Source: Panicum virgatum
Lineage: Eukaryota > Streptophyta > Magnoliopsida > Poales > Poaceae
Direction: 5' to 3'
Assembly (NCBI RefSeq): GCF_016808335.1
Contig: NC_053137.1
Coordinates: 13,075,798-13,139,797, forward strand
DNA length: 64,000 nucleotides
Shown in pieces: positions 1-11,357 of the stretch; position 1 is the first letter of the stretch; the number at the start of each line of letters is the position of its first letter. A model generated the notes under the pieces. It saw only the letters and a program-made list of their open reading frames with translations. It was not told the origin of the DNA and did not search any database. The position numbers and the translations under genes are program-made.

Positions 1-449
1 ACCGCAACCTGAACATCATGATGCCCGACTACAGCGTCAGGACAGCACTCTCGTTCAGCTACTCCTCAGCTTTGAGCAACATGTATGAGCAGCTTCGTGA
101 GGAGAATGCGATATGCAGGAGCAAGGCTCGAGAGGCTCACCTCCATGAGCAGCACATGCTTGGTACCCAGGACAAGATCAAGACCCTGAAGGCCAAGTCT
201 AGAGCAAGGAAGATCAGGATTCAGGAGTTGCAGGAGGAGTTAGAGAACAGGACTCAGATGGTGCAGCACCTTGAGGGGCAGCTTCAGCAGGCCCAGGAGT
301 GGATTGAGGATGCCCAGGCTCAGGTGCAGGCAGCAGCAGAGATGGAGGCTGATGCAGCAGAGGAGGAGCCAGAAGAAGAAGAAGAGGAAGAGGACCCTGA
401 GGAGATCGAGGGAGTGTCTGGAGTCGAGTCGGGACCAGGGACTCCGTGA
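1..449 (+). CDS. ORF0 of element A (5' part outside window)
   Basis: C-terminal part of the ORF0 protein found complete at 40003-40839. The reading frame is open from base 3 and the stop codon is at 447-449. The visible part covers residues from about 131: a long heptad-rich helix (about 155-245 of the full protein) and a Glu-rich acidic tail. Its function is unknown; extra ORFs between the 5' LTR and gag are known in some grass Ty3/gypsy elements. No nucleic-acid-binding, protease or polymerase motif is visible. The long helix suggests oligomerisation, which is inference only. Confidence 0.75.
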   Translation, partial: RNLNIMMPDYSVRTALSFSYSSALSNMYEQLREENAICRSKAREAHLHEQHMLGTQDKIKTLKAKSRARKIRIQELQEELENRTQMVQHLEGQLQQAQEWIEDAQAQVQAAAEMEADAAEEEPEEEEEEEDPEEIEGVSGVESGPGTP

Positions 450-1061
450 GGATGTGGATGGATAGTGTTGATTCTCCCCTTGCAGTGTAGCCTTACTGTA
501 GGATAGTTGGGTAGGATGACCAACATAGAGCTTTAGGCTAACCTTGGGTTGAGAATTCTTTTGTGGCTCAGTAGTTCGAGTCATGTAGGATAACCCTCCT
601 AGTGTGGTGTGTAGCCGGGTCGTGTAAGACCCCGTAGTGGTGTGTTGTAGGGTCGTTTGTGAACCCTTCTCCCATGTTAGTTTGTTACCGTAGCACGGCT
701 TGGTTTGTACTGAACCTTGTTCCAGCTGAAGCAGCGTGGCTGCTTAATGTAAATTTTACTTCCGTAATGATCTTTTCTGTCAGTGTGTGAATTTTCAGAT
801 TTGAGTTGTGTTTGGATCGTCTTCGAATCTGAAACATTGTTGAGCGAGGTTCAGTTTTGCATACGTTAGAGCTACGTTGGACGAAACTTGTTGTGTTGAT
901 GCATTTTCAACCAAAGCAAGTAAATTTTAATTCCCTTGGTGAACCATCTCGCGAGAGAAATGATTCATGCCGTGTGTTCATATTATATATGCACATTCTT
1001 TACTTGCATGGATTAGTCTTGCTAGCGAAATGGCTAACCAGGGGAATGATTCTTTTTGCAG
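450..1061 (+). other. ORF0-gag spacer with gag splice acceptor
   Basis: Non-coding spacer of 612 bp. Its end looks like a textbook plant 3' splice site: a CTAAC branch-point match at about 1034, a T-rich tract and TTGCAG ending at 1061, directly followed by the gag ATG at 1062. The same spacer occurs at 40840-41451 (forward) and, reversed, at 21016-21627 and 53904-54515. Short ORFs in it (for example a 70-residue one at 857-1069) have no recognisable features and are treated as chance. Confidence 0.6.
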
Positions 1062-4000
1062 ATGGGTGATAATCATGACAATGACAATCACGAGGCACTG
1101 CCCCAACAACCTCCCTCTTTGGCTCAAGCTGTTGCAGCTCTTATCGCGGATCGCAATGAGCAGACTGAGCTAATAAGGCAACTGGTGCAATCCCAAGTCA
1201 ATGCCGGCAGAGGTCGACATGCTCCCCCGCTAGCACCAGCAGAAACTGACTATGTCGGTTTTCTGGCCACCCAGCCACCTCTGTTCCATAAGGCCGATGA
1301 TCCCCTTGAGGCTGATGCCTGGATTCGCACCATTGAGGATAAGTTCAGCATCCTCAATTGCACAGAGATGGACAAGGCCGCCTTTGCAGCGCAACAGCTG
1401 CGGGGACCTGCGAAAATATGGTGGGTCAATCACAAGGCTCTACTTCCCGCTGGTACACGTCTCATTTGGGATGAGTTTGTGGCAGCGTTTAAAGCTCATC
1501 ACATCCCTACCAGTTTGATGAGGAGAAAGATGGCAGAGTTCCTAGCTCTGAAGCAAGGGACTAACACCGTGCTGCAATATGCTCAAACCTTCAATCAGCT
1601 ATCTCAGTACGGCGGTTTTCATGTGGATACTGATGAGAAGAAGCAGGATTGCTTCAGAAGGGGACTCAGCACAAAGCTTCAGGACAAGCTAGCCCTCACC
1701 ACATGCAACAACTTTACCGATCTGGTTAATAAGGCCATCACGCAGGAAGATGCCACACTGGCACACAAAGCTGATAAGAAGAGAAAAGCACCTGCTGGAT
1801 CCTCCAGCAATGCACCCCAGAGGTACAAGCTGGTTCAGACAGGGAATCAGCAGGCTTCAAACCGTCCTCCACAGCAGGGCCGTTGGGTCGCTAGGCCACC
1901 CCAGCAACAGCAGCCGTGGGTACCTCGTTTCCCGACACAGCAGCAGAGGCCGCTAATGCTACAAGCTCCACGCCCCAACAACTACCCTTGTTACAATTGT
2001 GGTAACCTGGGGCACTTTGCACGAGACTGCCGTCTGCCACCTCGGCAGAACATCTACAAGACTCCAGCACTGAGTCAAGGTTCCAGCCAGAAGGATCAGA
2101 AGAAGAAGGTTGTACCTGCTAAGACTGGTCGTGTGAACTACACTACTCTGGAGGAAGTCCCGGAGGGCACTCAAGTGATGGCGGGTACGTTCTCCGTTAA
2201 TCACTGCCCCGTTACTGTGTTATTTGATTCGGGAGCATCTCATAACTTTATCAGTGAAGCATGTGTGGCACGACTTCACTTACAAGTAACATGCCTAGAG
2301 AAACCCTATATTATTCAGACACCTGGCAATCGATTAAATGCTGGCCAAGTAGTTCGAAATGTTTCCCTTAGCTTGGGTGGGAAAAATTTTCCACTCACTC
2401 CCATTGTCCTTCCAAGCCAGGGGATAGATATCATACTTGGAATGAATTGGATGAAGAAGCATGGCGTTATTATCAATACATCTTCTCGTGTTCTTCAGTT
2501 CAACTCTTCCATGTATGGTTCTATGGAAATTCATCTTTCCCAGCATGCAATTCCAGCCACTGTCATATACCATCTTGAGGGGAAAATCCTAGAGGTAATT
2601 CCAGTGGTTTGTGAATACCCCGATGTGTTTCCGGAGGACTTGCCAGGCATGCCTCCCGATCGGGATATTGAGTTTGTCATTGAGTTACAGCCTGGCACAG
2701 CGCCCATATCTCGAAGGCCATATAGAATGACTCCCAGTGAGTTAGCTGAATTAAAAATCCAGTTACAAGAGTTGCTGGATAAAGGCTATATCCGACCGAG
2801 CACCTCACCTTGGGGTTGCCCGGCTTTGTTCGTGAAGAAGAAAGATCACGGGCTGAGGCTATGTGTGGATTACCGACCTTTGAATGCAGTGACCATCAAA
2901 AACAAATATCCACTTCCTCGTATTGATATTCTTTTTGATCAACTAGCCGGAGCTAAGGTATTCTCAAAAATAGACCTACGATCTGGTTATCATCAAATCA
3001 AAATCAGACCGGTGGATATACCAAAAACAGCTTTCTCTACTCGTTATGGTTTATACGAGTATTTGGTGATGTCCTTCGGGTTAACTAATGCTCCCGCTTA
3101 TTTCATGTACCTCATGAATTCTGTATTTATGCCGGAGTTAGACAAGTTCGTCGTGGTCTTCATTGATGATATCTTGATCTACTCCAAGAATGAGGAAGAA
3201 CATGCTCATCATCTTCACATAGTACTTCAGCGTCTGAGAGAGCACCAGCTTTATGCCAAATTCAGCAAGTGTGACTTCTGGCTGAAGGAAGTGCCATTCC
3301 TCGGTCATGTCATATCTGCTGAAGGTATCTCTGTGGATCCCAGTAAAGTACAGGATGTACTCGATTGGGAAGCCCCCACTTCAGTTCCTGAAATCCGCAG
3401 TTTCTTGGGTTTAGCTGGGTATTATCGTCGGTTTATTCCAGAATTCTCCAGAATTGCGAAGCCAATGACTGAACTTCTGAAAAAGGGTGTTAAATTCTAT
3501 TGGAGTATTCAATGTGAGGAAGCTTTCCAGAAATTGAAGACACTTCTCACTTCTGCTCCAATCTTGGCCCAGCCTGATACTACAAAACCATTTGATGTCT
3601 ACTGTGATGCCTCAGGCACAGGACTTGGCTGTGTTCTGATGCAGGAGAACCGAGTGATTGCTTATGCATCTCGATCGCTCAAGCGTCACGAAGAAAACTA
3701 TCCCACTCATGATCTTGAATTAGCAGCTGTGGTCCATTCACTGAAGATCTGGCGACACTATCTTTTAGGTTCATTGTGCAACATCTATACCGATCACAAG
3801 AGTCTCAAATATCTGTTCACTCAAGCTGATTTGAACATGCGTCAAAGAAGATGGCTTGAGTTGATTAAAGATTATGAGCTCGAAGTGCATTATCATCCTG
3901 GCAAGGCAAATGTAGTTGCCGATGCGCTAAGTCGCAAAGCTCACTGTCATTGCCTCTCAGCTATACCATTAAGCGAATCTCTTTGCTTTGAAATGGAAAA

Positions 4001-4862
4001 GCTGAATTTAAGTATTGTACCACATGGCACATTGGCTCATTTAGAGCTTACTCCTACTTTTCGTGATCTCATCATAGCGGCACAAAAGCAAGATAAGGGG
4101 GTGAAGGAAATTCAGAGAAGGCTATTAGAAGGAGACCCTAAAGTGAATTGCTTCCACCAGGATGCTGAGAATGTGTTATGGTTCAAGAACCGACTAGTGG
4201 TGCCTAAAAATTTTGAGCTTAGAAAACAGATCCTTGATGAAGCCCATACTTCACGACTATCAATTCATCCGGGTAGCAACAAGATGTACCAAGACCTGAA
4301 GCAACGATTTTGGTGGACTCGGATGAAAAGGGAAATAGCCAAGTATGTGTCGGAGTGTGATATCTGTCGGAGGGTTAAAGCCAGTCATCTCAGACCAGCT
4401 GGGACTCTCCAACCCTTGAATATTCCAGAATGGAAATGGGAAGATATAAGTATGGATTTCATCGTCGGCTTACCTCGAACTCAAAAGGGTTATGACTCTA
4501 TTTGGGTTGTGGTCGACAGGCTAACCAAATCAGCACATTTTCTTCCAGTCAGTACTCGTTATTCCACAAAAAGATATGCTGAGTTATATGTTGAGCGTAT
4601 CTTAAGCCTGCATGGTATACCCAAGACTATCATCTCTGATCGTGGTAGCCAATTCACTGCTCGCTTTTGGGAACAATTGCATACTTGCTTAGGAACTCGG
4701 GTGATTCGCAGTTCTGCTTACCACCCTCAAACAGATGGCCAAACAGAGAGAATTAATCAGATTCTGGAAGATATGCTTCGTGCATGTGTCTTGACCTATC
4801 CACAGAAATGGTGCATTTCTGATACCAGCTGTAGCAGCACCGTCCAAATTAAACCGGCTTAA
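1062..4862 (+). CDS. gag-pol: Element A gag-pol polyprotein, 3'-truncated by rearrangement
   Basis: Retrotransposon polyprotein beginning MGDNHDN at 1062, chosen because an open TTG/CAG extension upstream lies in the predicted splice acceptor. Residues: gag about 80-230; CCHC knuckle [14 protein letters not shown] at 310-323; aspartic protease DSGA at 389-392; reverse transcriptase with FIDD at 700-703; RNase H with YCDAS and Asp849; integrase zinc finger His1069 to Cys1099; integrase catalytic Asp1132, Asp1193 and Glu1229 (exact D-35-E spacing). After ...YPQKW the frame runs into inverted PBS/LTR sequence and adds about 16 foreign residues before a stop. The integrase C-terminus and chromodomain are lost, so this copy should not be autonomous. 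The complete copy at 49278-53903 has 1541 residues. Confidence 0.88.
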   Translation: MGDNHDNDNHEALPQQPPSLAQAVAALIADRNEQTELIRQLVQSQVNAGRGRHAPPLAPAETDYVGFLATQPPLFHKADDPLEADAWIRTIEDKFSILNCTEMDKAAFAAQQLRGPAKIWWVNHKALLPAGTRLIWDEFVAAFKAHHIPTSLMRRKMAEFLALKQGTNTVLQYAQTFNQLSQYGGFHVDTDEKKQDCFRRGLSTKLQDKLALTTCNNFTDLVNKAITQEDATLAHKADKKRKAPAGSSSNAPQRYKLVQTGNQQASNRPPQQGRWVARPPQQQQPWVPRFPTQQQRPLMLQAPRPNNYPCYNCGNLGHFARDCRLPPRQNIYKTPALSQGSSQKDQKKKVVPAKTGRVNYTTLEEVPEGTQVMAGTFSVNHCPVTVLFDSGASHNFISEACVARLHLQVTCLEKPYIIQTPGNRLNAGQVVRNVSLSLGGKNFPLTPIVLPSQGIDIILGMNWMKKHGVIINTSSRVLQFNSSMYGSMEIHLSQHAIPATVIYHLEGKILEVIPVVCEYPDVFPEDLPGMPPDRDIEFVIELQPGTAPISRRPYRMTPSELAELKIQLQELLDKGYIRPSTSPWGCPALFVKKKDHGLRLCVDYRPLNAVTIKNKYPLPRIDILFDQLAGAKVFSKIDLRSGYHQIKIRPVDIPKTAFSTRYGLYEYLVMSFGLTNAPAYFMYLMNSVFMPELDKFVVVFIDDILIYSKNEEEHAHHLHIVLQRLREHQLYAKFSKCDFWLKEVPFLGHVISAEGISVDPSKVQDVLDWEAPTSVPEIRSFLGLAGYYRRFIPEFSRIAKPMTELLKKGVKFYWSIQCEEAFQKLKTLLTSAPILAQPDTTKPFDVYCDASGTGLGCVLMQENRVIAYASRSLKRHEENYPTHDLELAAVVHSLKIWRHYLLGSLCNIYTDHKSLKYLFTQADLNMRQRRWLELIKDYELEVHYHPGKANVVADALSRKAHCHCLSAIPLSESLCFEMEKLNLSIVPHGTLAHLELTPTFRDLIIAAQKQDKGVKEIQRRLLEGDPKVNCFHQDAENVLWFKNRLVVPKNFELRKQILDEAHTSRLSIHPGSNKMYQDLKQRFWWTRMKREIAKYVSECDICRRVKASHLRPAGTLQPLNIPEWKWEDISMDFIVGLPRTQKGYDSIWVVVDRLTKSAHFLPVSTRYSTKRYAELYVERILSLHGIPKTIISDRGSQFTARFWEQLHTCLGTRVIRSSAYHPQTDGQTERINQILEDMLRACVLTYPQKWCISDTSCSSTVQIKPA
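4804..4829. other. Fold-back junction: integrase fused to inverted PBS/LTR
   Basis: Forward integrase sequence ends in CAGAAATG, is followed by GTG, then CATTTCTG (an 8-bp inverted repeat with a 3-nt loop), and continues as ATACCAGC, the reverse complement of the primer-binding site. The inverted LTR starts at 4830. Read from the other strand, LTR-PBS sequence TGGTATCAG runs through 5 bases of forward integrase and then turns back. This is the kind of junction left by template switching or strand fold-back. Confidence 0.7.
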
Positions 4863-7800
4863 ATGCACTAACCATCATCTTAATACTTAATCAAGTTACT
4901 GTGCACTTAAAACGGTGTAACCTGACAGGCTGTCGGGTAAAATCCCGATTAAACTACTGTACTCCAGGATCACAATTGCACTTAGACCCGTACGAAGACG
5001 AGCACAGGTGTTACCAGCAACAGAAATCTTCAAATTAATTTACAACACAGGTTTTACATAAAAGGTTTAAATACAAACAACAGAGTTCAAACGCACAGCG
5101 GAAGTTTAAAACTGAGTTCGAAATACAATACGATAGCTACGACGACGATAAAAGGTGAGCTCCACATCCTGCCCACCGATGTGATGCCAACCTGCCCAAT
5201 CTTCACGGGGAAGACGGGGCCCACTCGACGGTCCAACCTGGAGGAAGCGGCTGTCCAATCCAGGACGCACAGATCTCCTCGAAGTCCGCCGGGACACAAC
5301 CTGCTCAAAAGGGTTACAACAACAACCCTGAGTATACTAATACTCAGCAAGGCTTACCCGACCTTGGGTATACTTAGCCCATTACCTAGACATGCAAGGC
5401 TTTTTGGCTCTGGAGTTCTTTTGCTGAAAGGCTGCTAAAAGTGAATCCTTACTTTCAGTATTTTAGCTCCGTTTAGTATACCAAGTATTACTAAGTTCGC
5501 CTATTCATCTAAAACACACATGGTGGAACAGATTATCTTTTAGAACAACAGATACACATTCCATCGCTACCTTTCAAGACTTATTTCACTTCTTACTACG
5601 ATGTGACGCAGTGACCAAGGTTCTCTTAACCGAGAGAGACGGCGAATCGATCCGATTTAACCTTGCAAGGTGGACCTAACTCACACGACACATGTAAGCC
5701 CCGCCGGGCCATGCGCGTCAACTGTTCCCACATTACCACGGCATCTGAACTACGCCTGCTAAAACCCAGGTGATGGGCCCCTCGCGGTGAACTCCCGGAG
5801 AACCCGGAGGCGGCATCCTATCCAACACCCGCCAACTCCCACGCCCAGCGTAGCATGGCGGAATTCAAATTACCGCTGTAATGTGGTACACAGCTTACCG
5901 GTTTCGACTACCTCCTACTTCCGGTATGTGGTTAGTACTGTTCAAACTCGGTCATCAGGGCCAACAACGGTACGGTCCTCAATCGACACAGGCGGGAGTC
6001 CATTTTCTCACATAAACCAACTCATTCCCGCCCGGTCTCCAATTCTTTTTACTCAACAACGTATTTCCAAGCCAAAGCTAAGGGATCAAGATCCTAAACT
6101 CGCGAGTGACAGCAATCACTCGACTTCTACCGAAATCCTATTTAGCAAAGCATTTCTATCGACACCTGCATACTAGTATAGGCCCACGGTACCTAGGGAA
6201 ACATGCATACTATGGTTCCATTCAACTCCTAGAACATAAATGCACAATACTTAAATAAACATTGAATAATTTTAAATTATGTTTATGCTCCGGGGCTTGC
6301 CTTGCAGGTCAGCGGGGTTAACTAGGTCTCCGGGGGCGTGCTCAACGGCGTCTTCCTGCTGCGCTCCTGGTCGTGGCTCCTGGACCGGCTCAACGATCAG
6401 CTCGTGGACAGCTTCGTTCGTAGCGTCTACACGAATAAAATATGACATGCAACAGTTAGGATATGGTGCAATGCATACGTGCTTACGATGCGAAAACCAA
6501 AGATCAACATTTAACCTGAAGTGCTTCCAACGAAAACAACTACTAAAACGACTTAGGTTAGCATGGATTAACAGGAGTTTGCTTTGCATGCAGAAAACAA
6601 GTAACTAGCCCTAGCAAAGCAATTAAACAACACTTAGATCCACACACTTGCATATAGAACAAGCACCTGAAACTTTTTCAGTGAACTACACATATCAAGA
6701 GTAAGCTACTGCAAAATTTTCATAATTTTTAGAGCAACAGAAAAAGCGGTAATAATTAAACTAGCTCAAGCACAAAACAAATATTAACAGGGGTAACAGT
6801 GACAAAGTGCATGCTCAAGCATTTTTCCTCTGAAGATCAAGATTTTAGAAACCTAACAAAACTGGTTTGGCATTTTTCGCATTTTTCTGTGAATTTATAC
6901 GCAATTATGAACTTTCAGCCGAAATAAAGAATAAAACTGAAACATAAAAGGGGGGGGGCTGACAGCCGGGCCCACTTGACAGTGGCCCAGCCCGCCCCCA
7001 CTCCTCTGTTTCGCCCGCACGGGAGGGGCACGCGGCCAAGGCGGGCCAGCAGCGGCGCGACACCGGCTCCCGCCGGCGGAGTCCGGCCGGCGGAGCGGCG
7101 CGGCCCGGTCGCGCCCGCGGCCCGGTCGCGGCCAGCGCTGGGCGTTGGCGCATGGCTCGAGCGGGGAGGCGCAGAGGGAGGGGGCTCGGTCGCGCAGCAG
7201 CACGCGACGGCGCCGAGGCAGGGCGGGGCGGCGCGGGGCTTCCACGCCGGCGGCGGGGTCGGCCGGCGGCGCGGCGGTGCGGTGAGGGCCAGTGGCCCCA
7301 GGCGGCCCTAGGGCTCGCGGCGGCGCGGGCGGGCATGCGCAGGAGTGGCCCCGCGGCGTGCGCCGGCGGCGGCGCGCGGCTTGGAGCGGCGGCGCGGCGG
7401 CGGCGGCGTTCCTGCCACTGCGGCGCACTGGCGGCGGCGGGAGCGGGCGGCGTGAGCCTCAGGGAGGCCAAGAGGCCTAGGGGCGCGCGGTAGGGGGGCG
7501 CGAGCTGGAGCAGGGAGCTCCGGCGGCGTGCACGGGCGGCGCCCAGCGCGTTCGCGGCGGCGCAGCGGCCAAACGGCGGCGGCGCAGAGTGGATTCGGGT
7601 GGGGAAAGCGTCGGAGAGGGAGAGGAGGTTGCGATTGAGCTCACCGTGGGTCGATTTTGCGCGGAGGAAGGCCGGAAGGGGATCGTCGACGTGAGGGTGA
7701 AGCTCGGGGCGGAGCTTGACGGAGGTCGGCGATGGCGAGCGGCGGTCTGAGCTCGATTTCGGCCGGGGTAGAGCACGGCCGCGCTCGTGGAGGGATGGAG

Positions 7801-8366
7801 GAGCTTCGGGGCGAGGTCGCGAAGCTCGGAGTGCGACGGATTGAGGTGGGGCGGCGAAGGTTGGCCGGAGCGACGAACGACGGCGATGTCGCTCGGTTCT
7901 GCTCGCTCGAGCTCGACCTAGCTCAGAGGAAGGAGAATGGGGAACGGAACGGGAAGCTTCGAGGTCGTCTGCGAAGTGAAGAGCGGCGCTCAGACGCGAT
8001 GGCCGACGCGTGGAAGCTCGCCGCCGTTCACAGTCGCCGGTATGGCGTCGGGGCACAGTGACGAACACAGTGGAGACACTGTTTCTTCGTTAAATGATTT
8101 TTGCCCGAGTTTGACCAGTTAAAACTCAATTTTTCATATGGGAACATGAAATTTGGCCAAAATAAAAGTTGTAGAGGAAAAGAAGATCTACAACTTTCGT
8201 TTTGGGCGGAAGTTGATTTGGAGCTCGGATCAAGGACAAAAACGAGATCGAACACTGCTAACTAGATGTTTGCTAAGCGAACGCGATTAGTGTTAACGAC
8301 GAATTTGAGTCCACGATTAGCGAAATAACTCGGGATTAGCAGGACGATTAACACAGGGGTGTTACA
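4830..8366 (-). repeat. Element A LTR, complete, reverse (3537 bp)
   Basis: Complete LTR with TG...CA ends. In its own orientation it begins TGTAACACCCC next to the polypurine tract (8367) and ends GCTGCTACA next to a PBS remnant (4829). It therefore has interior sequence on both sides, as in a one-LTR circle or a tandem junction. The GC-rich half lies at about 6960-8050 and differs from the other copies by several small indels. The candidate acidic exon of the LTR ORF lies at 6301-6426 on the minus strand. Confidence 0.9.
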
Positions 8367-11006
8367 GCCTTCCCCCCTTAAAAGAATCTCGTCCCGAGAT
8401 TCAGGCATGAAGGAATAAAGATAGATGAGAGGGTTCGAAGGTGAATTACCTGGATGAGCGTTTAAAAACTCCGGATACTTGGATCTCAGGAATTCCTCCT
8501 TCTCCCAAGTAGCTTCATCTTCGGAGTGATTACTCCATTGTACTTTGTAGAATCGGTTGGTTGTGCGACGAGTAACTCGATCCTTGCGATCAATAATCTT
8601 GATAGGATGCTCAGAATAAGTGAGATCAGATTCTAATTGAATCGAGTCACTTGCCACAGCTTCAGTCGGAACTCTAAGGCACATTCTGAGTTGCGATACA
8701 TGGAAGATGTTATGAACTGCAGAAAGATTCGCTGGAAGATCCAACCGATAAGCCACAGGACCGCATCGTTCCACAATTGGATATGGACCGATGTAGCGGG
8801 GAGCTAACTTTCCTTTTATTCCGAACCTTTGCACGCCTTTCCAAGGTGATACTTTTAAATATACATGGTCACCGACTTTAAAGATGAGTGGATCTCTTCT
8901 TTTATCCGCATAGCTCTTCTGTCGGGACTGTGCAATCTTTAAGTTGGCTTGGATAAGGCGGACTTGTTCTTCGGCCTCTTGAACCATGTCGGGCCCAAAG
9001 ATTGTTCTTTCCCCGGTTTCAGACCAATTAAGAGGTGTACGGCATCGACGACCGTACAGTGCTTCGAATGGTGCCATTTTGATGCTCTCTTGATAACTAT
9101 TGTTATAAGAGAATTCAGCTAACGGCAAGCATTGATCCCATTTCTGTGGATAGGTCAAGACACATGCACGAAGCATATCTTCCAGAATCTGATTAATTCT
9201 CTCTGTTTGGCCATCTGTTTGAGGGTGGTAAGCAGAACTGCGAATCACCCGAGTTCCTAAGCAAGTATGCAATTGTTCCCAAAAGCGAGCAGTGAATTGG
9301 CTACCACGATCAGAGATGATAGTCTTGGGTATACCATGCAGGCTTAAGATACGCTCAACATATAACTCAGCATATCTTTTTGTGGAATAACGAGTACTGA
9401 CTGGAAGAAAATGTGCTGATTTGGTTAGCCTGTCGACCACAACCCAAATAGAGTCATAACCCTTTTGAGTTCGAGGTAAGCCGACGATGAAATCCATACT
9501 TATATCTTCCCATTTCCATTCTGGAATATTCAAGGGTTGGAGAGTCCCAGCTGGTCTGAGATGACTGGCTTTAACCCTCCGACAGATATCACACTCCGAC
9601 ACATACTTGGCTATTTCCCTTTTCATCCGAGTCCACCAAAATCGTTGCTTCAGGTCTTGGTACATCTTGTTGCTACCCGGATGAATTGATAGTCGTGAAG
9701 TATGGGCTTCATCAAGGATCTGTTTTCTAAGCTCAAAATTTTTAGGCACCACTAGTCGGTTCTTGAACCATAACACATTCTCAGCATCCTGGTGGAAGCA
9801 ATTCACTTTAGGGTCTCCTTCTAATAGCCTTCTCTGAATTTCCTTCACCCCCTTATCTTGCTTTTGTGCCGCTATGATGAGATCACGAAAAGTAGGAGTA
9901 AGCTCTAAATGAGCCAATGTGCCATGTGGTACAATACTTAAATTCAGCTTTTCCATTTCAAAGCAAAGAGATTCGCTTAATGGTATAGCTGAGAGGCAAT
10001 GACAGTGAGCTTTGCGACTTAGCGCATCGGCAACTACATTTGCCTTGCCAGGATGATAATGCACTTCGAGCTCATAATCTTTAATCAACTCAAGCCATCT
10101 TCTTTGACGCATGTTCAAATCAGCTTGAGTGAACAGATATTTGAGACTCTTGTGATCGGTATAGATGTTGCACAATGAACCTAAAAGATAGTGTCGCCAG
10201 ATCTTCAGTGAATGGACCACAGCTGCTAATTCAAGATCATGAGTGGGATAGTTTTCTTCGTGACGCTTGAGCGATCGAGATGCATAAGCAATCACTCGGT
10301 TCTCCTGCATCAGAACACAGCCAAGTCCTGTGCCTGAGGCATCACAGTAGACATCAAATGGTTTTGTAGTATCAGGCTGGGCCAAGATTGGAGCAGAAGT
10401 GAGAAGTGTCTTCAATTTCTGGAAAGCTTCCTCACATTGAATACTCCAATAGAATTTAACACCCTTTTTCAGAAGTTCAGTCATTGGCTTCGCAATTCTG
10501 GAGAATTCTGGAATAAACCGACGATAATACCCAGCTAAACCCAAGAAACTGCGGATTTCAGGAACTGAAGTGGGGGCTTCCCAATCGAGTACATCCTGTA
10601 CTTTACTGGGATCCACAGAGATACCTTCAGCAGATATGACATGACCGAGGAATGGCACTTCCTTCAGCCAGAAGTCACACTTGCTGAATTTGGCATAAAG
10701 CTGGTGCTCTCTCAGACGCTGAAGTACTATGTGAAGATGATGAGCATGTTCTTCCTCATTCTTGGAGTAGATCAAGATATCATCAATGAAGACCACGACG
10801 AACTTGTCTAACTCCGGCATAAATACAGAATTCATGAGGTACATGAAATAAGCGGGAGCATTAGTTAACCCGAAGGACATCACCAAATACTCGTATAAAC
10901 CATAACGAGTAGAGAAAGCTGTTTTTGGTATATCCACCGGTCTGATTTTGATTTGATGATAACCAGATCGTAGGTCTATTTTTGAGATTGGGCAGGTTGG
11001 CATCAC
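8262..11006 (-). CDS. gag-pol: Element A gag-pol, C-terminal half (RT to chromodomain)
   Basis: Reverse-strand open frame holding the 3' half of the A polyprotein: most of reverse transcriptase including FIDD, RNase H, the integrase zinc finger and D,D-35-E core, and a C-terminal chromodomain of the Tekay type (core [14 protein letters not shown]). Gag, protease and the start of RT are missing because the segment breaks at about 10985 in the SKIDLRSG region and joins a forward LTR fragment. The apparent start MMPTCPI at 11006 is LTR sequence and only accidentally in frame. The stop at 8262 lies about 100 bp inside the adjacent LTR. Not expected to make a working product. Confidence 0.85.
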   Translation of the reverse strand: MMPTCPISKIDLRSGYHQIKIRPVDIPKTAFSTRYGLYEYLVMSFGLTNAPAYFMYLMNSVFMPELDKFVVVFIDDILIYSKNEEEHAHHLHIVLQRLREHQLYAKFSKCDFWLKEVPFLGHVISAEGISVDPSKVQDVLDWEAPTSVPEIRSFLGLAGYYRRFIPEFSRIAKPMTELLKKGVKFYWSIQCEEAFQKLKTLLTSAPILAQPDTTKPFDVYCDASGTGLGCVLMQENRVIAYASRSLKRHEENYPTHDLELAAVVHSLKIWRHYLLGSLCNIYTDHKSLKYLFTQADLNMRQRRWLELIKDYELEVHYHPGKANVVADALSRKAHCHCLSAIPLSESLCFEMEKLNLSIVPHGTLAHLELTPTFRDLIIAAQKQDKGVKEIQRRLLEGDPKVNCFHQDAENVLWFKNRLVVPKNFELRKQILDEAHTSRLSIHPGSNKMYQDLKQRFWWTRMKREIAKYVSECDICRRVKASHLRPAGTLQPLNIPEWKWEDISMDFIVGLPRTQKGYDSIWVVVDRLTKSAHFLPVSTRYSTKRYAELYVERILSLHGIPKTIISDRGSQFTARFWEQLHTCLGTRVIRSSAYHPQTDGQTERINQILEDMLRACVLTYPQKWDQCLPLAEFSYNNSYQESIKMAPFEALYGRRCRTPLNWSETGERTIFGPDMVQEAEEQVRLIQANLKIAQSRQKSYADKRRDPLIFKVGDHVYLKVSPWKGVQRFGIKGKLAPRYIGPYPIVERCGPVAYRLDLPANLSAVHNIFHVSQLRMCLRVPTEAVASDSIQLESDLTYSEHPIKIIDRKDRVTRRTTNRFYKVQWSNHSEDEATWEKEEFLRSKYPEFLNAHPGNSPSNPLIYLYSFMPESRDEILLRGEGCNTPVLIVLLIPSYFANRGLKFVVNTNRVRLANI
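8367..8380 (-). promoter_or_regulatory. Polypurine tract of element A (reverse)
   Basis: Reverse complement of TAAGGGGGGAAGGC abutting the LTR start TGTAAC. Position and composition fit the plus-strand primer of a Ty3/gypsy element. The same tract occurs at 15539-15552 (forward) and 49383-49396 (reverse). Confidence 0.8.
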
Positions 11007-11357
11007 ATCGGTGGGCAGGATGTGGAGCTCACCTTTTATCGTCGTCGTAGCTATCGTATTGTATTTCGAACTCAGTTTTAAACTTCCGCTGTGCGTTTGA
11101 ACTCTGTTGTTTGTATTTAAACCTTTTATGTAAAACCTGTGTTGTAAATTAATTTGAAGATTTCTGTTGCTGGTAACACCTGTGCTCGTCTTCGTACGGG
11201 TCTAAGTGCAATTGTGATCCTGGAGTACAGTAGTTTAATCGGGATTTTACCCGACAGCCTGTCAGGTTACACCGTTTTAAGTGCACAGTAACTTGATTAA
11301 GTATTAAGATGATGGTTAGTGCATTTAAGCCGGTTTAATTTGGACGGTGCTGCTACA
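10985..11357 (+). repeat. Element A LTR fragment, last 373 bp, forward
   Basis: Equals 18720-19092 of the forward LTR copy. It starts at AGATTGGG with 3 bp (AGA) shared with the preceding reverse RT sequence. It ends with the exact LTR terminus GCTGCTACA and is then joined to mid-gag. It looks like the remnant 5' LTR of the truncated forward element at 11358-19088. Confidence 0.85.

Larger units (their letters stand above)
1..4811 (+). mobile_element. Element A interior, forward, left-truncated by window
   Basis: Internal region of a Ty3/gypsy chromovirus (element A) without its 5' LTR. It enters the window inside ORF0, contains the ORF0-to-gag spacer and gag-pol, and stops in integrase at about 4811. 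There it is fused to an inverted PBS-plus-LTR of the same family. The segment is base-for-base parallel to 40391-45201 apart from rare SNPs. The last part of integrase, the chromodomain, the polypurine tract and a forward 3' LTR are missing. Confidence 0.9.

Noticed and set aside
240..584. 114-codon minus-strand ORF opposite ORF0
   Set aside because: It is the complement of the coiled-coil and poly-Glu region, which yields Leu/Ser/Phe-rich shadow frames; its end lies in non-coding spacer.
10985..11006. MMPTCPI... as a genuine start codon for the RT-chromodomain ORF
   Set aside because: The Met codons come from a forward LTR fragment fused by rearrangement; the native start is over 700 codons upstream in intact copies.
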